Positions 7,076 through 16,528 are shown, counted from the stretch's first letter. The stretch: 64,000 nucleotides of DNA from Anaerolineae bacterium (GCA_023384415.1 JAHDWJ010000027.1:1-64000); one strand, 5' to 3'. A program made the numbers and translations. Notes: a model not told the origin generated them from the sequence alone.

Positions 7076-9802
7076 TTATTCATCCAACAAGACCACCGGC
7101 TCCTGATAATAGCGCAGCCGGCTTCGGGCTAACTTTCCCTTTAGAAATTCATTAAACCAGGCTCGCTTCACTGAGAGCGGTTCATCTTGCTTGAGCCGCT
7201 GCAAATCGGCATTGAGGCGTAAAATCCGTCCCGGAATGACAAACCTTGTCAGCCCGGCGGGTAGTAAATCCCCCTGGCTGGCAACGGTGAATACTGTTTC
7301 CGGGGTAAATTGGGGGAAGACAGCTACAGCTACCATTTGTGGAAATTGGGCTAACAGGCGGCCCGTATCGGTCAATAAGGTGCGCTCTACCTGGCCCCAG
7401 GTGGTATATTGGGCAACTAACGCATTCATCACCACCAATTTATCCCCGCCCCCAATTACCCTGGCCACAGTGGCTTTTCCCTGACGCTCTAAAAAATAAC
7501 ACAAAACATGATCATCCTGAAAAATGTTGGCCATAGCTTCGGTTGGCAGTGATTCTAACTGTAGATTGGGGATGGGGCGGAGATGTTCATACAATGCAGC
7601 TGCGGTCTGTTCTGCCGAGATAGCATGGTACCAGGTGTGTAGGGCAAACCCTTCGCGGCTGGTATCGGCTATTTGGACGATGACCGCAGGAAAACCAAGC
7701 CGCTGCATGGCTGTGAACCGGGTTGCCCCGTCCAAAATAATGTATCGCCCTTCCCAATAAACAGTAATAGGGGGATTGACTAGTTGATCGTCTTGGGTCA
7801 GGCTTTGCATGAGGCGACTGACCCGCTTATCATCAATTTGTTCGTGAGGTGTTACCAGTTCTGTGGGCACGACTTCCAGGGAGAGGGTTTCGCTGGGTCG
7901 TTTCACCTTAAAAATGGCGGCGATTTGTTGGCAAACGGCCGCGGCCGCGTCGTGGCGATCCCCCTTCATAAATTCAGTCACATGGCGGGCGGGAATGGTG
8001 TGTGGGTTCTGTTGGAGAAGAACAGATGGGGGTTGGCTTTCCTCTTGAGTTCGAGGAGTAAATGAAGCCAGGGCCGCCCCGGCTAATTTTCTTTGCTCAA
8101 GGGCGTGGAGGAGAGCGGCCGCATCCACCAGTTCAGTGTGGGCAGTATTGATCAGATAAGCGGTTGGCTTCATCAAAGCCAACTCTTTGCTGCCGATAAG
8201 TGTTTGCGTCTCTAATTTGAAGGGCACATGCAGGCTGACAAAATCAGCTTCCTGCAATAGCGGTACCAGGTCTGTAGCCGTTACCCCAGCTTGTAAGGCT
8301 AATTCTGGGGTAAGGCGAGGTTGGTTAACCAGGACACGCATCTCGAAAGCCAGGGCACGTTGGGCTACCTGCCGCCCAATGCGGCCAAACCCAATGATAC
8401 CCAGAGTTTTACCTGCTAACCCTTCGCCCAATTCATCATCCCGTCCAGCCAGGGTCAACATTCGGTTGAGGGTATGCTCAGCGACGGCCACAGCATTGCT
8501 GCTGGGATGGTAGCAAATCGCCAGACCAAAGGCACGAGCCGAACTGACATCTACATTGTCCAGGCTGGGGCCGGTACAGCCGATAGCCCGCAGCTTAAAC
8601 GCCTGCTCAATGACGCGGCCGCCTACCCGTGTTCTTTCCCCCACGATCAAAGCATCATACTGGCTGATCTGGTTTTGCAAACTTTCCTGATCCGGCTCCA
8701 GGAGCAGGTCTACAGTGGCAAATTGGCGCAGGGTGGCTAAGGCCGTCTCTGCGATGGGATCACAGACCAGGATACGGGGTTGATCATCGGGAGCAGAGGC
8801 GGAGACAGGGCGGGGGGCTGGCTGGCTAATGAGTACGGATTCTGAGGGCGCGGCCACAAATGGTAATTGGCGCACATCTACATTCCCCCCACTCAGGAGA
8901 ATCCCTACCCGCTGACCTGGGCCGGGGTAACTGCCGGTAAACAAAGGGGCCAGGGCGACAGCCGCACTGGGTTCCACCACAATTTTGAGCCGTGTCCAAA
9001 GGAAATACATCGTTTCAACAATCGCTTCTTCGGAGACGGTGAGCATGTCGTGAACATATTGGCGCATTATGGCCAGGTTTCGCTGACCCACAAAACGGGT
9101 ACGTAACCCATCGGCGATGGTGGTTGGCACCTGAGGCAAGGTGTGGATACGCCCTTCGCGCCAGGAGATGTTGGCGTCATTGCCGCTGGCTGGTTCGACA
9201 CCAATAACACGGCAGGTTGGGGCGAGATGGGCGGCTGCCAGAGCCGAACCGCTAATCAGCCCTCCCCCACCAACAGGTACAAAGAGTAAATCTAACGGGC
9301 CGACATCCTGGAAAAGCTCCCAGGCGGCTGTACCCGCCCCGGCGATGATATGATCATGGTCGTAAGGGTGGATGAGGGTATACCCATGCTCCTGAGCCAG
9401 TTGGGTCGAGATAGTTTCCCGCTCTGCGGCCGCGCAAGTGACAATGTTGGCTCCATAGCTGGCGGTGGCAGCTTGTTTGACGGCTGGAGCGTCATCGGGC
9501 ATGACGATGGTAGCCGGAGCATGCAAGAGATGAGCCGCCAGAGCCAATCCTTGAGCATGGTTGCCGCTGGAATGGGTGACAACTCCTCGCTTCTTTTGCT
9601 CCAGCGTAAGCTGACTAACGGCGTTGTACGCCCCGCGAAATTTGAATGCCCCGACTCGTTGAAAATTTTCCCCTTTTAGGAATATGTCGCGGCCGCATAT
9701 CTGGTTGAGGCTGCGTGAAGTCAGGACAGGGGTGTGGTGGGCAATACCGGCGAGCCGTTGGGCTGCGGCCGCGACATCTTCAGGCGTAACAGGTAAGCTC
9801 AT
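7076..9802 (-). CDS. Three-domain fusion: PLP dehydratase + 2-hydroxyacid dehydrogenase-like + ParB/serine-kinase-like
   Basis: 908 aa. Residues 1-318 are a fold-type II PLP enzyme of the threonine dehydratase/serine racemase kind: PLP lysine K54 in GAFKFRGA, SSGNHAQG at 78-85, phosphate loop GGGGL at 178-182, and no ACT domain. Residues 343-635 resemble D-3-phosphoglycerate dehydrogenase, with the NAD motif GFGRIG at 471-476. However, the catalytic arginine of the usual N-x-ARG motif is replaced (INTAHTELVD, 551-560), so it may not be an active dehydrogenase. Residues 645-760 are a ParB-N-like domain with TPHE (651-654) and DGATR (691-695), the fold used by the free-serine kinases SerK and SbnI; 760-908 is unassigned. 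The upstream GNAT gene ends 19 bp before the start. A serine-centred role is inferred. Confidence 0.8.
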   Translation of the reverse strand: MSLPVTPEDVAAAAQRLAGIAHHTPVLTSRSLNQICGRDIFLKGENFQRVGAFKFRGAYNAVSQLTLEQKKRGVVTHSSGNHAQGLALAAHLLHAPATIVMPDDAPAVKQAATASYGANIVTCAAAERETISTQLAQEHGYTLIHPYDHDHIIAGAGTAAWELFQDVGPLDLLFVPVGGGGLISGSALAAAHLAPTCRVIGVEPASGNDANISWREGRIHTLPQVPTTIADGLRTRFVGQRNLAIMRQYVHDMLTVSEEAIVETMYFLWTRLKIVVEPSAAVALAPLFTGSYPGPGQRVGILLSGGNVDVRQLPFVAAPSESVLISQPAPRPVSASAPDDQPRILVCDPIAETALATLRQFATVDLLLEPDQESLQNQISQYDALIVGERTRVGGRVIEQAFKLRAIGCTGPSLDNVDVSSARAFGLAICYHPSSNAVAVAEHTLNRMLTLAGRDDELGEGLAGKTLGIIGFGRIGRQVAQRALAFEMRVLVNQPRLTPELALQAGVTATDLVPLLQEADFVSLHVPFKLETQTLIGSKELALMKPTAYLINTAHTELVDAAALLHALEQRKLAGAALASFTPRTQEESQPPSVLLQQNPHTIPARHVTEFMKGDRHDAAAAVCQQIAAIFKVKRPSETLSLEVVPTELVTPHEQIDDKRVSRLMQSLTQDDQLVNPPITVYWEGRYIILDGATRFTAMQRLGFPAVIVQIADTSREGFALHTWYHAISAEQTAAALYEHLRPIPNLQLESLPTEAMANIFQDDHVLCYFLERQGKATVARVIGGGDKLVVMNALVAQYTTWGQVERTLLTDTGRLLAQFPQMVAVAVFPQFTPETVFTVASQGDLLPAGLTRFVIPGRILRLNADLQRLKQDEPLSVKRAWFNEFLKGKLARSRLRYYQEPVVLLDE

Positions 9803-9821
9803 AAACTCTCCTTGTGCAAAC

Positions 9822-10667
9822 CTAAAATTCCTTCACCATTTCCACCCGTCGAAACGTCTCAAAATAGCCCATTTTTTGGAAACCAGGCCATTTAGGATCA
9901 TCGGCGGGGATATTTTCCGCCAGGGCATCTTGGGTGGGGTGCAGCCGATGTAAGGTGTGCAAAACTGCCGTTGTCGTTTCTACCGGATCACCAACTAGAA
10001 CCCCTACGATGATGCGGGTGAGACGTAACAGACTGGCATGGTAAGAAACCCACCCAACGCTGCCATCTTTTAATTGAATTTCGATGAGAGTGAGGTTTGG
10101 CACATTAGCCAATGATTCCGTTTGATTCGTCCACGCTGGCCATTCCGGCCGTTGTTGTAAAAATTCCAGAGCGACATCCTGGTTGTGCGTTCGTAAATGG
10201 AGCAGCTCACGAGGATCGAAAACCGTGCTTTCTTGATTGCGCGAGGGCGGGCGGCGGGTGACTAATAGTTCGCGTGTATCTATAAACCCCATTCGGTGAA
10301 ACAATTTATGAGCTGGTTCATTCCCTTTGATTACTTCCAGCCAGGCAAAGGGGACACCCCATTCTTGGGATCTCTCTAACATGAAGCTCATTAACGTTCG
10401 CCCGACCCCATGCTTGCGCCCCGATGGTAATACCCCTAGCCGGGTAATCCAACTTCGTTCTTCCCGCCGCCCTAACATCCCCAAACCGATGATTTCCCCT
10501 TCATGTACAGCAACAGGGGAGCCGGACAAATCAACATCATACACGCGGTTGTATTCGCGCAGCGTATCCACATTCATCGGCATGGGCACGATGTAATCTA
10601 CGCGTGTTCGATTATACGCTTCAGTCAACTGTTCCAGGGTGAATTGGTCGGCAGACAAGATTTCCAT
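9822..10667 (-). CDS. GNAT-family N-acetyltransferase
   Basis: Residues 1-140 of this 281-aa protein form a GNAT domain: beta-4 ITRLGVLPSGR is followed by the pyrophosphate loop RKHGVGRT (about 83-90), which binds acetyl-CoA, and later by NEPAHKLFHRMGF (about 113-125). The second half (150-281) is a further, weaker GNAT-like or substrate domain ending in a GF-K-MGYFETFRRVEM pattern. The substrate is unknown. It lies 19 bp upstream of the PLP/dehydrogenase/ParB-like fusion on the same strand, so the two are probably co-transcribed and the acetyltransferase may act in the same amino-acid pathway. Confidence 0.8.
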   Translation of the reverse strand: MEILSADQFTLEQLTEAYNRTRVDYIVPMPMNVDTLREYNRVYDVDLSGSPVAVHEGEIIGLGMLGRREERSWITRLGVLPSGRKHGVGRTLMSFMLERSQEWGVPFAWLEVIKGNEPAHKLFHRMGFIDTRELLVTRRPPSRNQESTVFDPRELLHLRTHNQDVALEFLQQRPEWPAWTNQTESLANVPNLTLIEIQLKDGSVGWVSYHASLLRLTRIIVGVLVGDPVETTTAVLHTLHRLHPTQDALAENIPADDPKWPGFQKMGYFETFRRVEMVKEF

Positions 10668-10675
10668 GTGACGAC

Positions 10676-10712
10676 AGTAGACAGAAGGTAGACGACGAAG
10701 GACGGATAAGCA
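10676..10712. repeat. Low-complexity GACGAAGGACGGA element
   Basis: The stretch AGACGACGAAGGACGGATAA just upstream of the GNAT gene recurs, with small changes, at 3827-3848 and forms the arms of the hairpin at 7011-7055. It is one of several short low-complexity element families in the intergenic spaces of this window. Confidence 0.55.
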
Positions 10713-10764
10713 CCGATTCGCAGAGGGTATTCTGTCATCTGTCCTCGGTCATCCATGCAAACTG

Positions 10765-11145
10765 TTACATCTGGGCTTTTTTGAGTTGGAGAAACTCCCC
10801 GATTAGGGTAGGGAAGGTTTTAACATCAATTGGCTTGGTGATACATCCATCATATCCATACCGTTCGCACATCTCTCGGGCCATATCAGCCGGCCAGGCC
10901 GTAATGGCGACGAAGGAGGTGTGGTCCAGGTCGGGAATTTGTTGCAACAAGCTTAACACCGTATGACCGTCGTAGTCGGGCAGACCAATGTCAATGAGAA
11001 TAAGATCGGGTTTGTGATCAATTGCCAGCTCAATCCCCCCTTCACCGGTATCCGCTTGAATAATCTGGTAGCCATGGGGGGCCAGGACACGATCAACGAG
11101 TACCCGGTTTGCAAGGTTGTCTTCGATTTGCAAGATAGTGGTCAT
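10765..11145 (-). CDS. Single-domain response regulator (CheY-like receiver)
   Basis: This 126-aa protein is a receiver and nothing else. The acidic residues E8/D9 lie in QIEDN, the phosphoacceptor is D52 (LILIDIGLP), the switch threonine is in VAITAWP (about 79-85) and the conserved lysine K104 is in CITKPID. A divergent output domain is absent, so it must act by protein contact, as DivK-type receivers do. No kinase gene is adjacent. It is downstream of the Trm112-like gene on the same strand. Confidence 0.88.
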   Translation of the reverse strand: MTTILQIEDNLANRVLVDRVLAPHGYQIIQADTGEGGIELAIDHKPDLILIDIGLPDYDGHTVLSLLQQIPDLDHTSFVAITAWPADMAREMCERYGYDGCITKPIDVKTFPTLIGEFLQLKKAQM

Positions 11146-11259
11146 GGCAGTTACTACTTAGGGGTTACGGGTTGTTCCCGGTATCCCCATTGACCTACAT
11201 TGAGTACGGTCAGGAGATGGACTTGATTAATCACGTAACTCCTGTACTTTGAGATTGGA

Positions 11260-11514
11260 TCATGCCGGTGGGGGTGGCACGGGCAAATCAGCTTCGGCTA
11301 TTTGCTGCCATTTCTTCCCTTCTTCAATCAGCATGACAGGGATGCCGTCCCGAATGGGGTATTTAAGGTTGTTGTCATCACAGACAAGCCAACTGTTGTG
11401 AACCAGGCGCAAGCGGCCGGGGTCGTCACCGTATTCTGAAGATTGCACGGCCAGGGGGCAGCGTAAGATTTCTAATAATTCGGGACTGATGGGCATGTCA
11501 GTTGGTGTACTCAT
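11260..11514 (-). CDS. Trm112/UPF0434-like small protein
   Basis: This 84-aa protein begins MSTPTDMPISPELLEILRCP and contains WLVCDDNNLKYPIRDGIPVML, the two blocks that define the Trm112p-like/UPF0434 family. Only two cysteines of the usual four are present, so zinc binding is doubtful. Family members are small partners that stabilise methyltransferases, or are linked to cell-envelope genes in bacteria. The start is fixed by GGAG five bases before the ATG at 11514; a longer frame reaching 11694 lacks support. A THUMP-like methyltransferase gene lies 1.2 kb upstream. Confidence 0.8.
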   Translation of the reverse strand: MSTPTDMPISPELLEILRCPLAVQSSEYGDDPGRLRLVHNSWLVCDDNNLKYPIRDGIPVMLIEEGKKWQQIAEADLPVPPPPA

Positions 11515-11722
11515 AGGTCTCCTCAGTAAATGTGGCACAGTTAAGGTTAAGCATGGATAAGAGGGAACAGGGATAAGGTTCTCATCCACAGTTGGGCAAT
11601 TCAAAATATGTGGCCGGAAAGGTTCTCGCAGCTTGCGCGTGGATAATACGTGGATTGGGGGAGTTGGGCAAGTAAACACAATGGGCCACAGCAATTCTCA
11701 ATTTGCCTTGAAATGGGTGTAG

Positions 11723-11786
11723 GGGCGGGACAGGTGGGCCAGAGTTTTGGTCAAACGGAAACGTTTCGTTCCCACCTGTCTCGCCC
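11723..11786. repeat. Long imperfect inverted repeat
   Basis: Arms 11723-11738 and 11771-11786 (GGGCGGGACAGGTGGG with one mismatch) enclose a loop that itself holds an AAACG/CGTTT hairpin. A further half-copy, GAGACAGGCGGG, lies at about 11819-11830. The 421-bp gap 11515-11935 shows no convincing gene; a 72-codon ORF at 11582-11800 crosses the repeat and is probably spurious. No direct terminal duplication was seen, so a MITE origin is only a possibility. Confidence 0.6.
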
Positions 11787-11935
11787 TGATTTGGCCGCAA
11801 TGGGGATGTAAAAGGGGGTGAGACAGGCGGGAATAAGGTTAAACTGCTTGACCCAGATGGTTGCCTCCCTATCCCACCCCTACCACATTACCACACAACG
11901 GGTTCTAAATTAAGAATTGTTGAATGGGCAAGGTT

Positions 11936-12643
11936 TTAAATTAGCTCAACGAGTACGGACGCGGCCGCGTTCCCATCTACTACCTGGCTGTCTCCGTTCA
12001 AGGTAAAGGAAATCGGACCATTATCAGGGGCCAGGGCTGTTACGGTGATGCAAGCCCCTGGGGTGAGGCCTAATTCAGCCAGGTAACGCAGCATTTCGCT
12101 GTTATCATCGTTGAGAATGCGGCTCACCCTGGCCGTGGTACCAGGGAGCAGTTGGGTTAATGGCCGCCAATCTACCTGAGCCATCTGCCCTTCCCGGTTA
12201 GGAATAGGGTCGCCGTGGGGGTCGAGGGTGGGATATCCCAACGCGGCCGCGATTCGCTCTTCCAACTTCTCACTGATCACATGCTCCAACACATCCGCCT
12301 GTTCATGTACTTCATCCCAGGAAAAGCCCAACGCCTCAATGAGGTACAGCTCAATGAGCCGGTGGTGGCGGATTACTTCGAGTGCAATTTTATGGCCTGT
12401 CTCTGTGAGGGTGACTCCATAATGCTTCTCATAGTGAACAAGTTGCAAATTTTCCAACCGCTGCAACATACCAGTTACTGAGGCCGGTTTGACCTGGCGT
12501 GCGGCCGCGATGCGCGAGGTACTCACCGGGCTTTCCTCTTCAGCCAGGGTATAAATCGTTTTTAGATAATCTTCAATTGCCTGGTGGTTCAGGCCACCAC
12601 GCTGGGTTGAAGAGCCAGGGGGAAGGGAACGAATTTCAGGCAT
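11936..12643 (-). CDS. DtxR/MntR-family metal-dependent transcriptional regulator
   Basis: 235 aa. The N-terminal winged helix (about 18-80) reads AIEDYLKTIYTLAEEE, then STSRIAAARQVKPASVTGMLQRLE. The metal-binding/dimer domain (about 80-150) has HRLIELYLIEALGFSWDEVHEQADVLEHVIS, whose His and Glu residues match the IdeR/MntR metal sites. Residues 160-235 are a FeoA/SH3-like domain. It is expected to bind DNA when loaded with Fe(II) or Mn(II) and to repress uptake genes. No metal transporter is in this window, so its targets lie elsewhere. A TTG at 12712 would add 23 residues; the ATG at 12643 fits family length better. Confidence 0.88.
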   Translation of the reverse strand: MPEIRSLPPGSSTQRGGLNHQAIEDYLKTIYTLAEEESPVSTSRIAAARQVKPASVTGMLQRLENLQLVHYEKHYGVTLTETGHKIALEVIRHHRLIELYLIEALGFSWDEVHEQADVLEHVISEKLEERIAAALGYPTLDPHGDPIPNREGQMAQVDWRPLTQLLPGTTARVSRILNDDNSEMLRYLAELGLTPGACITVTALAPDNGPISFTLNGDSQVVDGNAAASVLVELI

Positions 12644-12730
12644 GGGTGTAGACCAGTAACAGATGAAACAGCCTATTAGGGACAATGTAGCTGATGGGGG
12701 ATTGATTGTCAAATGAGTTAAGTGATATGT

Positions 12731-13909
12731 TTATGATACTGTTCCGATGATAACACCCGGTTGCCCCAAGATATGGGTGAGGAATATGACAGCCTGACCG
12801 CGGCCGCGCAGCCGCAGCTGTCTTCGCAAAACATCCGGATCAAGGGGAGAGCCGCGCTTTTTAATGACTACCTGCCCAATATCCCGTGCCTGTAAATAAT
12901 GGCGCAGATGCTTTAGCTGAAAGGGGAAAAAATCTTGCACCGGGTAACAGCGAGCCATATTGGTTTCTATTGGTTGCTCCCCAGTCAGGTAAGCGATATC
13001 CGGGTCAATTTTATTAGCTCCGAGCTGCCGGGCCAATGGTTCCACCAATCCAGCTCGGATAATCGCCCCATCCGGCTCATAAAGGTAAGCCAAGGGGGCT
13101 GTTACCGCCACCGATTCGTCAGCCCCATCGTCGGTGAGCGTGTGGCCGGAAGGCAGCAAGGTGGCCCGCCGCCGGGCCACTGAGCGCAGCCCTCCAAACC
13201 ATAACACCGCTTCTTTGACCTCTCCTTGCACGGAAATAATCTCAACCTCACAATCCAGGTGGGCGATTTCGGCATAATCTACCCCAGGGCTAATTTTCGC
13301 GGCCGCGCCCTTAACCTTTCCTAGCCATCTTTCCAGCACCGTCAGCGGTGGCTGATATTCATGGATGGAATAGAACCGCCGCCCCCGTTCATCGCGCCGC
13401 CCTGGATCAAAAAAGAGTGCGGCCGCAGGGAAAGGGGTTAACTCGTTAATATCGGCCTGTAAAGGGTGAAACCGCTCCCCATGCCCATAAACCGCCACAT
13501 TGTGTTGGGCCATCGCCAGCCGTACTGGGTCCCACTCTACTCCTGTCACCTCGGCCTGAGCCGCCAGAGCCAGGGCATCTCCCCCCAGGCTGCACCCCAG
13601 GTCGGCAATGGTCGAGCAGCCAGCTTCCAGGAAACGGCGGGCACGATAATGAGCGATCTGTTCTCCCGAAGCCTGCTCCAGGGCGGGCCGGGTGAAAAAC
13701 ATCTGGGGAGCACGGCTGAATTTGGCGGCCGCAATCTGACGCAGCAGGGCCGTCTCTAAGATTGCCTGAGCCTGGGCTGGGGGCAGCATCTGACGCAGCT
13801 CTGCCGCCAGCGACAGGTGATTATCTGGGGTAATCACAGTCGCGGCCAACTGGGCCAGGTGGCTCTGCCCCGCCTCACTTTGTAGAAAAAATAGATCATC
13901 CAGATTCAT
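12731..13909 (-). CDS. THUMP-like class I SAM-dependent methyltransferase
   Basis: This 392-aa protein has a Rossmann methyltransferase core at about 95-230. Motif I is ADLGCSLGGDALALA (around residues 98-112), motif II acidic EWD (about 123-125) and motif IV DPGRRDERGRR (about 165-175). The DPxRRD form in place of DPPY is typical of the family with an N-terminal helical part and a C-terminal THUMP-like domain (about 310-392, containing VIKKRGSPLDP). Such proteins are thought to act on RNA; the exact target is unknown. It lies 87 bp upstream of the metal regulator gene. Confidence 0.75.
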   Translation of the reverse strand: MNLDDLFFLQSEAGQSHLAQLAATVITPDNHLSLAAELRQMLPPAQAQAILETALLRQIAAAKFSRAPQMFFTRPALEQASGEQIAHYRARRFLEAGCSTIADLGCSLGGDALALAAQAEVTGVEWDPVRLAMAQHNVAVYGHGERFHPLQADINELTPFPAAALFFDPGRRDERGRRFYSIHEYQPPLTVLERWLGKVKGAAAKISPGVDYAEIAHLDCEVEIISVQGEVKEAVLWFGGLRSVARRRATLLPSGHTLTDDGADESVAVTAPLAYLYEPDGAIIRAGLVEPLARQLGANKIDPDIAYLTGEQPIETNMARCYPVQDFFPFQLKHLRHYLQARDIGQVVIKKRGSPLDPDVLRRQLRLRGRGQAVIFLTHILGQPGVIIGTVS

Positions 13910-13916
13910 GTAGAAT

Positions 13917-13950
13917 AAAAAACCCCCGGAAACTGCTTTCCGGGGGTTTT
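13917..13950 (-). terminator. Intrinsic terminator of clpC
   Basis: A perfect 14-bp stem (13919-13932 with 13937-13950, containing CCCCCGGAAA) has a CTGC loop. On the minus strand it is followed by a run of six T. It lies just after the clpC stop and before the methyltransferase start, so it separates two transcription units on the same strand. Confidence 0.92.
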
Positions 13951-13975
13951 AGGGATTATTGGGTATGGTTCAGGT

Positions 13976-16528
13976 CTACAGCAAGGGCACAATTTCTAAG
14001 GTCTCTTCTGACTCATCCTCTTCATCATCATTGAAGGACGGCACCCCACTGAGTTCATGTTCCAGAACGATGCTATCGCTGGCAACATTGACCAGAATAT
14101 CATCCCCGGCTTTAAACTCACCCGCGAGAAGGGCATCAGAGAGGCGATCTTCAACCTCAGTTTGTACGGTGCGGCGCAGCGGCCGCGCCCCAAATTCAGG
14201 ATTGTACCCATGTTCGGCTAACCAATCCCGGGCCGATTCTGTCGCCGAAAGGTTAAGCTCATATTCCAACAGCCGGTCATTGACTTCCAGGATCATAATG
14301 TTCACGATCTGGCGGATGTCTGCTTTGCTCAATTCCCGGAAGACAATAATGCTGTCTATGCGGTTGATGAACTCTGGGCGGAAATTGTGCTTTAGCTCAT
14401 CCATCAACTTCTTCCGCATCTCCCCATGAGCCTGATCGGCTGCGGTGACGGCGTCTTGTTGGAACGAGAAGCCTAGATTTGGCCCACGTTTGATGGTTGA
14501 AGCACCTACATTGGAGGTCATAATGATCATCGCATTGCGGAAATCTACCTTGTGCCCCTTCGCGTCTGATAAATGCCCTTCTTCCATGATTTGTAAGAGA
14601 ACATTGAACACTTCGGGGTGAGCTTTTTCAATTTCATCAAAAACGACGATGGAATAAGGTCGGCGGCGAATCGCTTCTGTTAATTGACCAGCGTCATCAT
14701 AACCCACATAGCCAGGAGGAGACCCCAGCAGGCGGGAGACGGTATGCCGCTCCATGAACTCGGACATATCCAATTGGATCAGGGCATCTTCAGTGCCAAA
14801 GAGGAATTTAGCCAGAGCTTTGGTCAGTTCTGTTTTACCAACCCCCGTTGGGCCGAGGAAGAGGAAAGAGCCAATAGGCCGGCGTGGGTCTTTAAGACCG
14901 GCACGGGCACGGCGTACCGCTTTGGCAATGGCTCCAATCGCTTCTTCCTGGCCGATGATTGACTTTTTCATCTCCTCTTCCATTTTGAGAAGGCGGGCGG
15001 ACTCTTCGGCGGTCAACTGGGAGATGGGAATACCGGTCCACATGGAAAGGACTTCGGCTATATCATCAGCGGTTAGCTGTAAAATATGGTCTGGGTCAAT
15101 CCCTCCGGCTCGAAGTTGGTCCAACTGTCGTTGGATTTCTTCTTCTTGTTCGCGGAGCGCGGCCGCTTCTTCAAATCGTCCTTCTTCTAAAACGAAGTTC
15201 CGTTCTTCACGGATGTCGCGCAAATTTTCATAGGCTTCACGGATATTGGTAGATTGGGGAGCGCGGTACATGCGTACCCGGGAAGCTCCTTCATCTATCA
15301 GGTCAATCGCTTTGTCAGGCAGGAACCGTTCTGTAACATAACGAGCTGATAGTTTGACTGCGGCCGCGATAGCCTCATCACTAATCGCCAGATTATGATG
15401 CTGTTCATACGCCTTTTTAATGCCGTGCAAAATTTGCACCGTCTCATCTTGGGACGGTTCATCTACCCGCACCGGCTGAAAACGTCGTTCCAGAGCGGCA
15501 TCGCTTTCGATATATTTGCGGTACTCATCCAACGTCGTGGCCCCAATACATTGTAGTTCTCCCCGAGCCAGAGCTGGTTTTAAGATATTGGCTGCATCTA
15601 CAGAACTCCCCGCCGAACCGGCCCCAACAAGCATATGAACTTCATCAATAAAGAGAATCGCTTCTCCTTGTTTCAGCTCCTCAATGACTCGTTTAAGCCG
15701 CTCTTCAAACTGCCCTCGGTACATCGTTCCGGCAACCAGAGAGCCAACATCCAGTTGTAATACTCGTTTGTTTTGTAGGATTTCCGGCACTTCCCCATCT
15801 ACAATCTTTTGGGCCAACCCTTCAACAATAGCTGTTTTGCCGACACCCGGTTCACCAATGAGGGCGGGATTATTTTTGGTGCGGCGGGCCAAAATCTGGA
15901 TGACCCGCTCAATTTCTGTTTTACGCCCTACCACCGGGTCTAACTTGCCTTCTTCAGCCAGGGATGTTAAATCGGTGGCAAGCTGGTCTACCAGAGGGGT
16001 TTTGCTCTTTTCTTTTTTCTGGCGCGGCCCCCCAGCCGGTACTTTTTCTCCAGCCGGCTCGTTGCCTGATGAGGCAGGGCTTTCTTTGAGCATACGGCGT
16101 GTCTGACGGCGTATTTGTTCTGGGCTGATGCCAAATTTCCGCAGCACATCTAGGGCTGGACCAGTGGTTTCACGGGCTAAGGCCAGGAGTAGGTGTTCGG
16201 TGCTGATATAATGCTGCCCCATACGCCGGGCTTCATCATACGCTAATTGTAAAATTCGTTTGGTCGTAGGGGCTAATTCGACTTTCGTGAACGGGGTGCG
16301 GGAGGTTTTACCCCCGGTCATCCGCTCAACCATCTTTTGTACCCGGTCTGCTTCTAGCCCTAATTCACGCAGCACTTTGCCCGCTACACCCCCTTCTTCC
16401 CGGAGTAAACCGATGAGAACATGCTCACTGCCAATGTAGCTGTGATTCATGCGCTCGGCTTCTTCTTGGGCCAGGCTGAGAACTTGTCGGGCGCGTTTAG
16501 TAAATCTTTCCCAATTTTTGGAGTCCAC
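13976..16528 (-). CDS. clpC: ATP-dependent Clp protease ATPase subunit ClpC
   Basis: 850 aa, a normal ClpC length. Residues 5-145 hold two Clp_N repeats. AAA-1 has Walker A GEPGVGKT at 225-232 and Walker B ILFIDE at 291-296. A UVR-type middle segment (about 425-460, RDIREERNFVLEEGRFEEAA) marks ClpC rather than ClpA or ClpB. AAA-2 has Walker A GPTGVGKT and Walker B VVFDEIEKAHPE. The ClpP-docking tripeptide is LGF (GPNLGFSF). It unfolds proteins for degradation by ClpP; no clpP is in the window. The start is GTG at 16528, preceded by GGTAAGAG. The tail is acidic. The S1-protein gene is 85 bp upstream. Confidence 0.97.
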   Translation of the reverse strand: MDSKNWERFTKRARQVLSLAQEEAERMNHSYIGSEHVLIGLLREEGGVAGKVLRELGLEADRVQKMVERMTGGKTSRTPFTKVELAPTTKRILQLAYDEARRMGQHYISTEHLLLALARETTGPALDVLRKFGISPEQIRRQTRRMLKESPASSGNEPAGEKVPAGGPRQKKEKSKTPLVDQLATDLTSLAEEGKLDPVVGRKTEIERVIQILARRTKNNPALIGEPGVGKTAIVEGLAQKIVDGEVPEILQNKRVLQLDVGSLVAGTMYRGQFEERLKRVIEELKQGEAILFIDEVHMLVGAGSAGSSVDAANILKPALARGELQCIGATTLDEYRKYIESDAALERRFQPVRVDEPSQDETVQILHGIKKAYEQHHNLAISDEAIAAAVKLSARYVTERFLPDKAIDLIDEGASRVRMYRAPQSTNIREAYENLRDIREERNFVLEEGRFEEAAALREQEEEIQRQLDQLRAGGIDPDHILQLTADDIAEVLSMWTGIPISQLTAEESARLLKMEEEMKKSIIGQEEAIGAIAKAVRRARAGLKDPRRPIGSFLFLGPTGVGKTELTKALAKFLFGTEDALIQLDMSEFMERHTVSRLLGSPPGYVGYDDAGQLTEAIRRRPYSIVVFDEIEKAHPEVFNVLLQIMEEGHLSDAKGHKVDFRNAMIIMTSNVGASTIKRGPNLGFSFQQDAVTAADQAHGEMRKKLMDELKHNFRPEFINRIDSIIVFRELSKADIRQIVNIMILEVNDRLLEYELNLSATESARDWLAEHGYNPEFGARPLRRTVQTEVEDRLSDALLAGEFKAGDDILVNVASDSIVLEHELSGVPSFNDDEEDESEETLEIVPLL

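Noticed and set aside
11582..11800. 72-codon minus-strand ORF
   Set aside because: It crosses the long inverted repeat at 11723-11786 and has no recognisable content.
13959..14429. 156-codon ORF antisense to clpC
   Set aside because: Serine/arginine-rich shadow of a conserved gene on the opposite strand.
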